From contig JADKBZ010000002.1 in NCBI GenBank assembly GCA_016714815.1, positions 186,001 to 250,000 of the forward strand: a stretch of 64,000 nt of DNA, written 5' to 3'. The DNA comes from Holophagales bacterium. Lineage in GTDB: Bacteria > Acidobacteriota > Thermoanaerobaculia > UBA5066. The number at the start of each line of letters is the position of its first letter. Within the stretch, counting starts at the first letter, position 1. A program made the position numbers and the translations under genes. Below are positions 1 through 8,573 of this stretch, one piece after another. The notes below the pieces were generated by a model. That model ran no database searches and was not told where the DNA came from. It was given only the letters and a program-made list of their open reading frames with translations.

Positions 1-1521
1 CGAGTGGCCGTCCGTGTCGCCGGGCTTCCAGGAGCGCCACGGGCCCGTCATGAGCCGCGGATCGCCGCCGCAGGCGACGTGAACCTCCGCCTGGATCGCG
101 AAGCCCTCGTCGAGCCAGCTCGGGAGCTGGTCCGCGAAGAAGTAGTGGTTGTAGACGTGCATCGGCTCGTGGAGCTCGTAGCGGAGGTCGAGAGGGTCGT
201 TCACGCGGGTCTGGCCGGCCCGGATCAGCCCCTCGAACCCCGTCGTCGTGACCTGCGCTCCACCCAGCCCGTAGTTGATGCTCAGACCGGCGTAGGTCGA
301 AGCCTTCTCGGCGTGGATCGTCATCGACAGGGGAACCGGCAGCGCGCGCCCGAGGTACGAGTCGAGGCAGGAGCGCGTGGAGCGGACGAAGCCGAAGGCC
401 GTCCCGACGAAATCGCGCTCCGCCTGGGTCGGCATCGCGTACTGGGCGGCGACGCGGACCTCTCCGTCGCAGAGCCCGTCCAGGCAGCCCCAGGTCCTCC
501 GGCCCGTTTCTCCGACGGGGAGATAGCCGACGACGACGAGCTTTGCGTTGGGGTCCGACTTGAACACCCTCAGCTTGTAGGTCCTGTCGTTTCGCGCGCT
601 CAGCAGGCAGTAGCCCGCCCCGGTCTGCGCCGCGGGAAGCTCCCACCCGGGCGTATAGCTATAGGTCTTCTCGGCCGTGCCGAGGGCGTAGGCGGGGCAG
701 GAGATGTCGGCCAGGGCGCCGACGCTGCCCCGGGGGAGGAGCATCGCGTTGGACGAGCCGTAGTTCGGCGATTCCGCCCAGCCGTAGCCGTCCGAGAGCC
801 GGACGAAAGAGTAGCCGTCGAGGATCAGGTCGCCGCCGCGGGAGACCCGGCGGTCGGGGGTCTCGAGCCGGACGGCGAACGGGGAGGCGGGCCAGCCGGT
901 CGCGTCCCGCGCGCCCAGGCTCTTCGGGATCGCGAGGAAGAGCCCGTCGCTGCCGCCGGCCGCGTTCCCCCCCTTGCGGCCCGGCACGGGAGCGTTCGCG
1001 AAGACGAGCTGCTGGTTCTGGGCGTCCCGCTTCGCCCGCATGGCGAATCGGTACTTCCGTCCGTTCACGAACGGGAAAGCCGCTTCGGCCCGGAGCGGCG
1101 GCACGTGACAGACCTTCGCCGCGCCCGGGTTGTGGACCAGGTCGTCGTTGTCGACCCAGGTCCCCTGGCTCGACGTCGCGCCGAGGTAGGTGGGCTGGGT
1201 GCCCGACAGGTCCCAGACGTACATCTCGAGGCCGGAAGCACCGCAGGCCGAAGCGGACTCCGGCTCGTCGTCGCCCCAGCTCAGGAACGTGCCCGGAAGG
1301 GGGGCCAGCGCCGAGTAGGTGACGTCGGCGATGAATGCGTTCGTGCAGGACGCCGATCCGTAGGACCTCGAATCCTGCCAGTGGATCGGCCGGCCGTCCG
1401 CGAACGACTTGCTGGCCGCCACCGTCGCGCACTGCTCGTTCGGGCCGATCGCGAGAGCGCCGGGCGCCGCCGAGAGGACCGCCAATGCGAACGCGGCCGC
1501 GACGTACCACTTTCCGCTCAT
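1..1521 (-). CDS. Secreted HExxH metallopeptidase-like protein (C-terminus off the left edge)
   Basis: The frame runs open from an ATG at 1521 to the window edge, so at least 507 residues are present and the C-terminus is missing. Residues 1-24 form a Sec signal peptide (MSGKWYVAAAFALAVL, cleavage near ALA-IG), so the product is exported. The key motif is HEPMH at about residues 451-455, followed about 15 residues later by WLDEGFA. This HExxH...E arrangement is that of gluzincin zinc peptidases, where the two His and the downstream Glu bind zinc and the first Glu is catalytic. The upstream 400 residues carry no domain I recognise and look like a beta-rich extracellular region. The gene lies upstream-to-downstream of two other exported-protein genes on the same strand. 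Activity is inferred from the motif only. Confidence 0.7.
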   Translation of the reverse strand, partial: MSGKWYVAAAFALAVLSAAPGALAIGPNEQCATVAASKSFADGRPIHWQDSRSYGSASCTNAFIADVTYSALAPLPGTFLSWGDDEPESASACGASGLEMYVWDLSGTQPTYLGATSSQGTWVDNDDLVHNPGAAKVCHVPPLRAEAAFPFVNGRKYRFAMRAKRDAQNQQLVFANAPVPGRKGGNAAGGSDGLFLAIPKSLGARDATGWPASPFAVRLETPDRRVSRGGDLILDGYSFVRLSDGYGWAESPNYGSSNAMLLPRGSVGALADISCPAYALGTAEKTYSYTPGWELPAAQTGAGYCLLSARNDRTYKLRVFKSDPNAKLVVVGYLPVGETGRRTWGCLDGLCDGEVRVAAQYAMPTQAERDFVGTAFGFVRSTRSCLDSYLGRALPVPLSMTIHAEKASTYAGLSINYGLGGAQVTTTGFEGLIRAGQTRVNDPLDLRYELHEPMHVYNHYFFADQLPSWLDEGFAIQAEVHVACGGDPRLMTGPWRSWKPGDTDGHS

Positions 1522-1565
1522 CTCCGCCTCTCCTCGCCCCGGCGCCTTCCCCGGCGTGGGCACTC

Positions 1566-3080
1566 CTATGGTCTGACAGGGGGCGGTTGGAAAGGATAGC
1601 CGTCCCGGAAACGGCTCGCAACGCTCGTGCTTCCCCCGCTCGTCCGCGTGACGGCTGGCGCCTGGAGCGCGCCGATCGCCGGATACGTCGCCGGGGGGCG
1701 GTCGAACTCGACCTGATCGACGTCGGACCAGGGAACGTACCCGGGGCGCGGACGGCCCTCCTCGAAGACCAGCATTCCCGCATTCCCCTCGCCGAGGTCG
1801 CCGGAGCGCTCGAGCCGCAGCTCCTCGCCTCCGTGGAGGGTCACCCGGGCGTGGCGCGTGTCGCGCTCCTCGCGGCCGGAGAGGACGACAGAGGCGACCA
1901 GCCCGAAGGGGATCGTGTAGTCCACACCTCGGGAGGGCGCGTCGAGCGTCTCGGTCGTCTCGCTCTCGTCGAGGTCGAAGACCAGCCGGCCGGCGAGGCG
2001 GCGGCCGTCGCGCGTGGTGACGCTGCCCGTGAGCGGCCGCCCCGGCGGGAAGTCGGCGTAGGCCGGGCCGCTGCCTCCGGGGCTGAAGTCGACGCGCTCT
2101 AGGGCAGCCCGGGAGACGAGCACCCGGCCGTAGCGCCGGTCGTCGACGTAGGTCCCTCGGTTGCCGCGTCCGGTGTCGCGTGTGCCGGAGAGCACGACCT
2201 CGCGGCCGTCCAGGAGCGTCACGAGGAAGCCGTCGTCCGGGCGGCGTGCGATGGAGCGGATCGTGTCGAAACGCGGGGCGGGCTCGCCGCCGACGGTCCG
2301 GCCCTCGAGCTCGTCCGAGCCGAGACCCTTCTCCCGGTCCCATTGGACGAAACCGGTGAAGTCGCCCTGGGGCGTGCGCACCGTGCCGTGCAGCCGTCCG
2401 GGCACGGCGTCGAGCCGGCGGGTGGGGAGGAGCTCGATGGCGCGGATCAGGCTGCTGTCGAGGTCGACGACGCCCCGGCGGTTGTCCCACACGCGCACGC
2501 CGTCGTCGAAGTCGCTGGCGGAGAGCCGATCGAGGTCGAACACCGTTCCGCTCCGGAGAGTCACCCGCACGTCCTTGCCTTGCGCTTCGATGCGCGAGAT
2601 GTCGCCGAAGCGCGCCATGAAGAGGCGGCCGAGGTCGGCCTTCACCTCCCGTCGGGCGATCTCGATCCCGAAGATCTCGATCGGGCGCTGCACCACGGGA
2701 ACCTTCCCGGGCGGTACCTGGGCGACCCACGGGTTCCCGCGCCGGGCACCGTTGAAGAAGTCGCCCCAGAACGCCTCCTCGCCGCCGCCCCAGCGGAGAC
2801 GGCCCTCGAAGGTTGCGCCGCCGAAAGTGGTGACACGGCCGTAGAGGAAACCCTGCTGGCCCTCCTCCGCCAGAGCGGGGGGAGAAGCGGGGAGCGCGGG
2901 GGGGGCGGGGGGCTGCGCCGCGGCCGGCTCGGCGTTCCGCTCGAGGGCCCGGCGGCCGACGGCGAGGCCGAGGAGGACGACGACCAGGGCGAACGCCCCG
3001 GTGGCGATCCGGGCCCGCGTCAGAGCCGCCCCTCCCCGGAAGGCGCCCGCTTCATGCCGCGCGCCGGACCTGAAGGGCAT
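1566..3080 (-). CDS. Hypothetical single-pass membrane protein, about 504 aa
   Basis: I do not recognise the family. The frame extends upstream to 3260 but that part overlaps the neighbouring gene. The ATG at 3080 (MPFRSG) gives a normal N-terminus with one transmembrane helix at about residues 22-40 (IATGAFALVVVLLGLAVG), followed by a Pro/Ala-rich linker (PPAPPALPASPP). The outer part of about 430 residues repeats a motif of the type 'G-x-V-x-(T/L)-x-(D/G)-G-(D/A)-F-x-G' followed by Arg/Asp-rich strands (for example GRVTTFGGATFEGRLRW and GSVTTRDGRRLAGRLVF). This suggests a repeated small beta domain displayed on the envelope. The C-terminus is Pro-rich (YPFQPPPVRP). It sits 72 bp downstream of the exported protein at 3152-3955 on the same strand. 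A functional claim is not possible from sequence alone. Confidence 0.65.
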   Translation of the reverse strand: MPFRSGARHEAGAFRGGAALTRARIATGAFALVVVLLGLAVGRRALERNAEPAAAQPPAPPALPASPPALAEEGQQGFLYGRVTTFGGATFEGRLRWGGGEEAFWGDFFNGARRGNPWVAQVPPGKVPVVQRPIEIFGIEIARREVKADLGRLFMARFGDISRIEAQGKDVRVTLRSGTVFDLDRLSASDFDDGVRVWDNRRGVVDLDSSLIRAIELLPTRRLDAVPGRLHGTVRTPQGDFTGFVQWDREKGLGSDELEGRTVGGEPAPRFDTIRSIARRPDDGFLVTLLDGREVVLSGTRDTGRGNRGTYVDDRRYGRVLVSRAALERVDFSPGGSGPAYADFPPGRPLTGSVTTRDGRRLAGRLVFDLDESETTETLDAPSRGVDYTIPFGLVASVVLSGREERDTRHARVTLHGGEELRLERSGDLGEGNAGMLVFEEGRPRPGYVPWSDVDQVEFDRPPATYPAIGALQAPAVTRTSGGSTSVASRFRDGYPFQPPPVRP

Positions 3081-3151
3081 CTCGCTCGTGGCGAGCCCGG
3101 AGACCCATGCCGGACGTCCTCTGCCGAGGTCTCGTATTCGGCCTGTGAAGG

Positions 3152-3955
3152 CTAGTCGACCGAGAAGCCGATCAGCTCGACCGGGGTTGCCGGGGCGGCG
3201 TTCCCGTTCAGCGAAACGCTGACGGAAGCGGTCCCGCTCGCCGGAATGGTGAGGTTCCACTGGAACGCCCCGGTGAAGTCGATGTTGGCGGCCGGCAGCC
3301 CGGAATTGTCGAAGTCGTCGAGGACCGTGTCGCCCAGCCTGCCGAACACGTCCGTCGTCGCGCCGAAAGGCCTCACCAGAAAGGCCTCGGCAGGCGCGTT
3401 GAAGGCCCTGTACTGGGCGGCGCCCGCGGTCGCGTCGGTGATGCCGAGGTAGTTGTTGGCGTTCAGCAGGATGGCGGTATCACCGGCGGCGGTGCCGTTC
3501 ACGTCGAAGTCGGCGCCGTGGAACAGGCTGATCACGAGCGGGTTGACCGCGCTCAGGTTCGTGATCGACATCGTCAGGATCAGCTCGCCCGTGCCCGCGG
3601 CCGCGCTCGTCAGGGTGAGAGTGTTCGTCGCGCTGAAGAGGCCGCGGGTCGAGACGTCGGTCCAGGTGATGGTTCCGGTGGAGCCGGCGCACGTCGTGGT
3701 GGCGGGTGCGGGAAAGAACGACTCCTGGGTGTCTCCCGAGACCCGGAACCACCAGCCGTCCTCGAAGAGGTAGTCCCCGGTGCCGACTCCGGTGAAGTTC
3801 GAGCTCGGCGTCGCGTCGTAGTGAGACGTTGCCGGTATCACGTACGTCGCCGCCGAGGCCGTGAGCGTGCAGATCTGGGCGTCGGCAGACGCGGGCGTTA
3901 GCGCGGCCACCGCGAAAAGGAAGGACAGGGAAGCGAGCGAACGCTGACGAAGCAT
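3152..3955 (-). CDS. Secreted beta-rich protein with C-terminal PVELIGFSVD tail
   Basis: The chosen ATG at 3955 gives a clean signal peptide (MLRQRSLASLSFLFAVAALT...ADAQ); an ATG 36 bp upstream adds a charged leader and is less likely. The mature protein of about 240 residues is Thr/Ser/Ala/Gly-rich with few charged residues and looks like an all-beta extracellular domain. Its final ten residues, PVELIGFSVD, closely match the end of the protein at 9088-11133 (PVELQGFSVE), suggesting a shared C-terminal sorting or processing tail. The tail resembles the PVEL segment found near the C-termini of secreted proteins in some bacteria, but no PEP-CTERM or IPTL type hydrophobic helix follows. Function unknown. 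Confidence 0.7.
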   Translation of the reverse strand: MLRQRSLASLSFLFAVAALTPASADAQICTLTASAATYVIPATSHYDATPSSNFTGVGTGDYLFEDGWWFRVSGDTQESFFPAPATTTCAGSTGTITWTDVSTRGLFSATNTLTLTSAAAGTGELILTMSITNLSAVNPLVISLFHGADFDVNGTAAGDTAILLNANNYLGITDATAGAAQYRAFNAPAEAFLVRPFGATTDVFGRLGDTVLDDFDNSGLPAANIDFTGAFQWNLTIPASGTASVSVSLNGNAAPATPVELIGFSVD

Positions 3956-4175
3956 CTCCAGATCTCCTCTCGATGGGTTCCTTACGAGCATACCATCGGC
4001 TCTTTGCTGGCCGCTGGGGCGAGATGAGCAGCGCCGCGGCGAAGAGGCTCATCGACGGCTCTCGGGGACAGGTCCCTGGGGGCGAAGCCGGCTCGATGGT
4101 CGCAGGCCCTGGTCGAACGAGTTCCAGGAGGAGGATGGAGACGCCGAGTGCTGCCGGATGGAGTGCTTCGCCATG

Positions 4176-4781
4176 TCACGCGGCGTCGCGGGCGATCTGG
4201 ACGAGCTTCGTCGCGATCTCCTCAGGGGAGAGGATGAAATCCACGCAGCCGCTTTCGATCGCGCTCTCGGGCATGTCGGGCTGCTTGGCCGTGTCCGGCC
4301 GCTGCGCGATGGTGATGCCGCCCGCTTCCCGGATGCCGCAGAGGGCTGCGGCCCCGTCGCCGTCATAGCCGGAAACGATCACGGCGATGAGCTTGCCCTC
4401 CCAGTGCTCCGTCAGGGAGCGAAGGAAGACGGTGATGACGTCCGGCCACCCTCTCGGCTTCGATATGGGCATCAGGCGAAACTGCCCGTCCTTGACGTGA
4501 AGGTCACGCTGCTCGGGGATGATGAACACGTGGTTCGGCTCGATGACGAGGCGCTCCGTGATCAGCTCGACCGGCATCGTCGTGTAGCGGGGGAGGATCT
4601 CGTGCAGCAGCGTGGCGAACGTCCGCACGTGGTTGACGATGACGATCGCGACGCCCATGTCAGGCGGCAGGTGCTCGAGAAGCCTCGTATAGGCATCGAG
4701 GCCACCGGCGGAGCCGCCGACGCAAACGACGGGGAACGATCTTTCGGGTCTGGCGACGTCGATCATGTTTGTCTCCGTCAT
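4176..4781 (-). CDS. Orphan CheB-type protein-glutamate methylesterase catalytic domain
   Basis: This 201-aa protein consists only of the CheB catalytic domain, without the receiver domain found in chemotaxis CheB. The nucleophile serine lies in VGGSAGG (S24), the catalytic His in IVIVNH (H51), and the Asp in GYDGDGA (D142). CheB hydrolyses glutamate methyl esters (or deamidates glutamine) on chemoreceptor-type proteins in the cytoplasm. No chemoreceptor, CheR or CheA is visible nearby; a soluble histidine kinase is encoded divergently 176 bp away. I chose the ATG at 4781 because CheB homology begins there. The start lies only a few bases from a degenerate attC (4786-4837), so the gene may be an old cassette or the gene next to the integron's former end. 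Confidence 0.85.
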   Translation of the reverse strand: MTETNMIDVARPERSFPVVCVGGSAGGLDAYTRLLEHLPPDMGVAIVIVNHVRTFATLLHEILPRYTTMPVELITERLVIEPNHVFIIPEQRDLHVKDGQFRLMPISKPRGWPDVITVFLRSLTEHWEGKLIAVIVSGYDGDGAAALCGIREAGGITIAQRPDTAKQPDMPESAIESGCVDFILSPEEIATKLVQIARDAA

Positions 4782-4785
4782 CGGC

Positions 4786-4837
4786 GGCCGCGGCATCGGC
4801 GGCGAGCGTGGCGAGTCTGCTGCACGTCGGGTTCGGC
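4786..4837 (-). repeat. Degenerate attC relic, leftward orientation
   Basis: The stretch keeps the central arms of the window's attC sites (GGCATCGGCGGCGAGCG and GAGTCTGCTGCACGTCGGG) and a GTTCGGC end in place of GTTAGGC. It is the leftmost attC-like sequence, about 7 kb beyond the next site, and probably marks an older limit of the array. Confidence 0.6.
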
Positions 4838-4957
4838 CGCTCTGGCGGGCTGGCCCTGGAGCGGCCGGGCGCTTCGTTTCTACGATACGCGCGCCGCCTC
4901 TCCTTGAGTCCCCCTGGACCGGAACCCCGGAAGGATTCCCCCGGTACACTTCACGGC

Positions 4958-6037
4958 ATGCTCGTCGACGACGAGAACTCCGAACGCCAGCAGACGGACG
5001 AAAGCCTGCGCCTCGAGCGGGAGGGGGCGGATCTGGCCCTCGGGGCGGAGCCCGCTCTCATCGACGAGACGGCCGACGCCGTCATCCACCGTGCCCGGGC
5101 GCGCGCGGACCGGGTGCTCGCGGCGGCGCGCGCGCGGACGGATCGCGGGTTCCGGCGCTCCAGCGTGCTGCCTGCGGACGGCGTCACGGTCGAGAGAGAG
5201 CGGGAAGACCAGGTCGTCCGCAAGGAAAGAGCGGCCGCGGACGAGACGGTGCGGTCCGAACGAGCCGAGCACCTTGCCATTCTCTCGCGCGAGCGCGACG
5301 CGACCGACAGGGACCTTCTCAGCGAGCGCGCCCGGTCCGACGACGTCCTCGCGACGCGCGACGAATTCCTGGGCATCGTCAGTCACGACATACGCAACAT
5401 GCTGAGCGGCGTCGTCAGCCTCGCCGCGCTGATCTCGAGGCTCGTCGCGCGGGGAGACCGGCCGGACCAGATCCTCTCGTATGCCCAGCGCATCCAGCGC
5501 GCGGCCGGCCGGATGGATCGCCTCGTCGGAGACCTGGTCGACGTCGCGAGCATCCACGCGGGAATGCTCGCCGTGACGCGTGAGGTGGCCGACGCGTCTC
5601 ACGTCGTGGCCGAAGCGGTGGACACGTTTCACGCGCAGGCCTCGGCGGCCGGGATCTCTCTCGAGGCGGACCCGGTCCCCTCGCCCTCCACCGGCGCCTT
5701 CGATCCCGACAGGGTCCTTCAGGTGCTCGCCAACCTGCTCGGCAACGCCATCAAGTTCACTCCCGCAGGCGGGAAGGTCGTCGTCCGGCTCGAGCGCACC
5801 GGAGACGAGCTGGCGTTCGCGGTGATCGACACCGGCATCGGCATTGCCGAGGACAAGCTCGAGCACATCTTCGAACGATTTCTTCAGGTGGACGCGACGG
5901 ACCGCAGGGGCCTGGGGCTCGGCCTCTACATCTCCAAGTGCATCGTGCAGGGACACGGGGGACGGATCTGGGCCGAGAGCAGGCTGGGCGAGGGGAGCGC
6001 CTTCCACTTCACTCTGCCGATCGCCGCCTCGGCTTGA
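4958..6037 (+). CDS. Soluble sensor histidine kinase
   Basis: The protein is 359 aa from the ATG at 4958. Residues 1-135 are a highly charged Arg/Glu/Asp/Ala-rich region with repeated ERxxxD and RARxDxVL units, predicted to be a long coiled coil; no transmembrane segment or PAS domain is visible. The HisKA domain follows with the H-box SHDIRNMLSG (H143 is the phosphoacceptor). The HATPase_c domain then shows the N-box LLGNAIKFTP, the G1 box DTGIGIAEDK and the G2 box RRGLGLGLYISK. It should autophosphorylate and pass phosphate to a response regulator, but none is encoded in the window, so it is an orphan. It is transcribed divergently from the CheB-like gene. The family assignment is firm; the input signal is unknown. 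Confidence 0.9.
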   Translation: MLVDDENSERQQTDESLRLEREGADLALGAEPALIDETADAVIHRARARADRVLAAARARTDRGFRRSSVLPADGVTVEREREDQVVRKERAAADETVRSERAEHLAILSRERDATDRDLLSERARSDDVLATRDEFLGIVSHDIRNMLSGVVSLAALISRLVARGDRPDQILSYAQRIQRAAGRMDRLVGDLVDVASIHAGMLAVTREVADASHVVAEAVDTFHAQASAAGISLEADPVPSPSTGAFDPDRVLQVLANLLGNAIKFTPAGGKVVVRLERTGDELAFAVIDTGIGIAEDKLEHIFERFLQVDATDRRGLGLGLYISKCIVQGHGGRIWAESRLGEGSAFHFTLPIAASA

Positions 6038-6090
6038 CGTTTCGCCTTCGAGGGCGCACCGAGCCGGGATAGCCGCGGGCGGCGGACCGG

Positions 6091-6741
6091 TCAGCACGCG
6101 AAGGCAAACGGGTGAAACGGCAGCTCCGGCGGTGCGAGCCAGACGGAGCGCCCTCGCGACCACTCCCATGCGGCGAGCGCCGCGCCCGAGGCGGCCACGA
6201 AGTGATCGCTCGGCTCGGCGAGCGGAAGAGAGGTGATGCCCTGCGTGGAGAGCCACTCCAGGAGCGTCGCGCGGTGCTCCTGCCGCTTCTTGAACGCCAG
6301 GACCGAAGCAAGGGGGGCGCCGCGAAGGCAGAAGGTGGCGCCGGGGTGGACCTCGATGACCCGCACCTCTGCCGGATCGAGCGTACCGAGCAGCCGCGCG
6401 ACACCCAGGCCACGCAGGGTGAGGAAGGCCATGCGATTGAAGGTCGGGGGCATGACGGAGCCGTGCCGCATTCCGCGCTCCACGATGCGATCGCGAAGGG
6501 ACCGATCGCGCAGGCGCAGCCCTCCGCCAGGTTGATACGACAACGGCGCATCGAGCCCGACGACGACCAGGCCCTTGCGCGAGAGTCCCGCGACGAGATC
6601 GAGGATCTCCGCGTCGCCGGCTGTCGGCAGGTGATGAGCGAAGACGGCCGAACTCTCGTGGCTGCGGAGCACGACGACGCAGGTGCCGCGGGAGTTAGAG
6701 GGCCCGGAAAGATCGATTCCTGCGATGTGGACGGCCGTCAT
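6091..6741 (-). CDS. DUF429 family protein (RNase H-like fold)
   Basis: The 216-aa protein begins with IAGIDLSGP, and has VVGLDAPLS at about residues 60-68, followed by an Arg-rich segment (RLRDRSLRDRIVERG) and IEVHPGATFCL. Two short strands ending in Asp, GIDLSG and GLDAPLS, together with the late VHP motif, are the signature of the DUF429 family, which has an RNase H/actin-like fold and has been predicted to be a nuclease. The substrate is unknown. It is on the same strand as the ADP-ribosylglycohydrolase at 6898-7815, with 156 bp between them. No signal peptide is present. Confidence 0.75.
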   Translation of the reverse strand: MTAVHIAGIDLSGPSNSRGTCVVVLRSHESSAVFAHHLPTAGDAEILDLVAGLSRKGLVVVGLDAPLSYQPGGGLRLRDRSLRDRIVERGMRHGSVMPPTFNRMAFLTLRGLGVARLLGTLDPAEVRVIEVHPGATFCLRGAPLASVLAFKKRQEHRATLLEWLSTQGITSLPLAEPSDHFVAASGAALAAWEWSRGRSVWLAPPELPFHPFAFAC

Positions 6742-6897
6742 GGAAGTCGCCTCCGGTGCCGGACCGCATTCGGAGCGGCGAGCGCAAGCGGATCGGGTGG
6801 AACGTGAGCTGCGCCGGGCTGCTTCGACCGCCGCGATGTCGGTCTTCTTCCTCTGCCTCGTCGCCTCGAAAGCGCGCCGAGTCCGCTGCGCGCCGGG

Positions 6898-7815
6898 CTA
6901 TGCGTTTCCAGCCGGGGTTGCGTGCCTGAAGATCCTCGCGGCTGTCTCTTCCAGGTGCCTTCTCCCTTCCAGGGGTGCTGCCGGGAGAGCGCTGGCTCCG
7001 TTGGCAGCGCCCCAGAGCGCACCCGCCATGGCACCGATGGTATCGACGTCGCCGCCGAGCGACGCGATGGACTGGATCATCGTCTCGAACGGCGATGCCA
7101 GGTGCCGGAGCGCACTGTAGACCGCGGTGATGCAGGAGGTGGGCGCCGTCATGCCGTTGCCGAGGCGAGCTGCGACCTCGGACGCACTCGGACGCGCTCC
7201 TTCCTCGAGCCACGTGGAAGCCACCGCAAGCCGACTTCGGAAGTCGGGCAGCCGACAGGAATCCCGGACGTTCGCGAGGACCTGCGGGACGACGGAGTGG
7301 AGAAGGAGCTCCTGCGTGGCAACCGCGACGGCCACTGCGCCCTCCACGGCGATCGAATGCCGGTGCGTGACCTCGGAAGACGCCTGAACCGCGGCGAGGA
7401 GTTCTTCGCGAGACGTGCCGTAGAACAGCGCGAGGACGGGTGCGCGCATGGCCGCGCCGTTGCCGTACGAGCCGCCGGGAAAGACGGAACGGGAGGCAGC
7501 GCTCCAGTGCTGGCCCGCGCGGATTCGCTTGAGGACCTTCGCCGTGCCCGGACCATAGCCCCGGCTCGGGCTATAGCTGGCGGCAAACTGCCTGGCCAGG
7601 TCGTCGGGTTGAACCCCGTGATGCCGCAACACCGACTCCGCCAGGTCGAGCGCCATCCGGGTGTCGTCGGTCCACCGGGCCTCGCCGGTTCGGGTACGGC
7701 CGATCAGGCGCCAGAGAGCGCGTTCGAGAATGCCCCCCTCGTGCGGTGCGCCCAGCGCGTCGCCAAGGGCGAGACCGAGGAGGCAACCGGCGGCTTGATC
7801 CTGAGTCAGCGTCAT
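6898..7815 (-). CDS. ADP-ribosylglycohydrolase family protein (DraG/ADPRH type)
   Basis: The 305-aa protein shows both metal-binding signatures of the family: the N-terminal GLALGDALGAPHE followed by RWTDDTRMAL (TDDT), and the C-terminal SLGGDVDTIGAMAGALWGA (DxDTIG), which together bind two divalent metals. Enzymes of this fold remove ADP-ribose from modified amino acids or hydrolyse related ADP-ribose compounds in the cytoplasm. The central TVTHRHS-like element (SEVTHRHSIAVEGAVAVA) and GNGAAMR motif are also typical. Length fits the family (about 300 aa). No ADP-ribosyltransferase is evident nearby, so the substrate is unknown. It is transcribed leftwards together with DUF429. Confidence 0.88.
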   Translation of the reverse strand: MTLTQDQAAGCLLGLALGDALGAPHEGGILERALWRLIGRTRTGEARWTDDTRMALDLAESVLRHHGVQPDDLARQFAASYSPSRGYGPGTAKVLKRIRAGQHWSAASRSVFPGGSYGNGAAMRAPVLALFYGTSREELLAAVQASSEVTHRHSIAVEGAVAVAVATQELLLHSVVPQVLANVRDSCRLPDFRSRLAVASTWLEEGARPSASEVAARLGNGMTAPTSCITAVYSALRHLASPFETMIQSIASLGGDVDTIGAMAGALWGAANGASALPAAPLEGRRHLEETAARIFRHATPAGNA

Positions 7816-7845
7816 GGGTGAGGTAGCGTAGGCCTTCCCGGCCGG

Positions 7846-8391
7846 CTATGCGTCGGGCCTGCCCCAGAACGTCACGGTGGTCGAGGAGAAGGCACTCTGT
7901 TCGACGGCGCTCTCACTGCCGTCCGCCGACTGAAACGCAGGCGGGTGAAGCGATAGGCAAGCGGTCGTCTGCGCGTCCGTCGAGGGGACCTCGGGATCGA
8001 GGCAGGGCGGGAGAACCGTCCAGGGCGTCCCAGCGCGGTAGACGCCGTCGCCCGTAGTCGTGCCGATGAGACTGAGGTCGGCGCTCTCGGCGTTGCGGTA
8101 GACGACGAGAACGAACGCGTCGACGCGGCGGGCCTGTTCGAGAATCTGAGCTCTGATCGGCCTCGTTCCGACGACGTGCGCGACACCCAGGAGGAGGAAT
8201 CCCTGTTCGCGAAGAGAGGCCTCGTCGGTCGCGGGCGTCCGTCCCATGAGGACTGTCGGCGGCGAAACGCGATGCTGCAAGGGCGGTCGGACCGAAGGGA
8301 GGCGATCCACGTACGAGCTGGGCCAGGGGTTGGAAGCGCATGCGGGCAGAAGGAGGGTGAAGGCGAGAGCGCCAAGAGAACGGGAGCTCAC
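7846..8391 (-). CDS. Putative lipoprotein, 181 aa, GTG start
   Basis: I set the start at the GTG at 8391 because GGAGGC lies five bases upstream and the resulting N-terminus (VSSRSLGALAFTLLLPACAS) is a signal peptide with the lipobox LPAC; the frame continues upstream but without either feature. The mature part has no recognised domain. It includes VLMGRTPAT and LLLGVAHVVG, Cys pairs in PPCLD and TTACLSL, and a C-terminal STTVTFWGRPDA. It is predicted to be an envelope lipoprotein. It ends 30 bp upstream of the ADP-ribosylglycohydrolase start on the same strand. No attC is seen next to it. Confidence 0.65.
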   Translation of the reverse strand: MSSRSLGALAFTLLLPACASNPWPSSYVDRLPSVRPPLQHRVSPPTVLMGRTPATDEASLREQGFLLLGVAHVVGTRPIRAQILEQARRVDAFVLVVYRNAESADLSLIGTTTGDGVYRAGTPWTVLPPCLDPEVPSTDAQTTACLSLHPPAFQSADGSESAVEQSAFSSTTVTFWGRPDA

Positions 8392-8573
8392 GGGTGCCTC
8401 CTCTGGCTCGAAGGCCGTTGCGAACGGTCCTGAAATGGAGTCGTCCTCATCGACGGAAGCAAGGGTGGTGCCTGACGGAACGTTCGGATCGGAGGACGGC
8501 GGCTCGCTCGAGTCCTCCGGGGATGGCAGCAAAAAGGGCACCGCGGGGGGCGGAAACGAAGGGATTCCGAATG

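Noticed and set aside
4..1599. Plus-strand open frame of 531 codons at the left edge
   Set aside because: It is the antisense of the secreted metallopeptidase-like gene, which has a signal peptide and HExxH motif.
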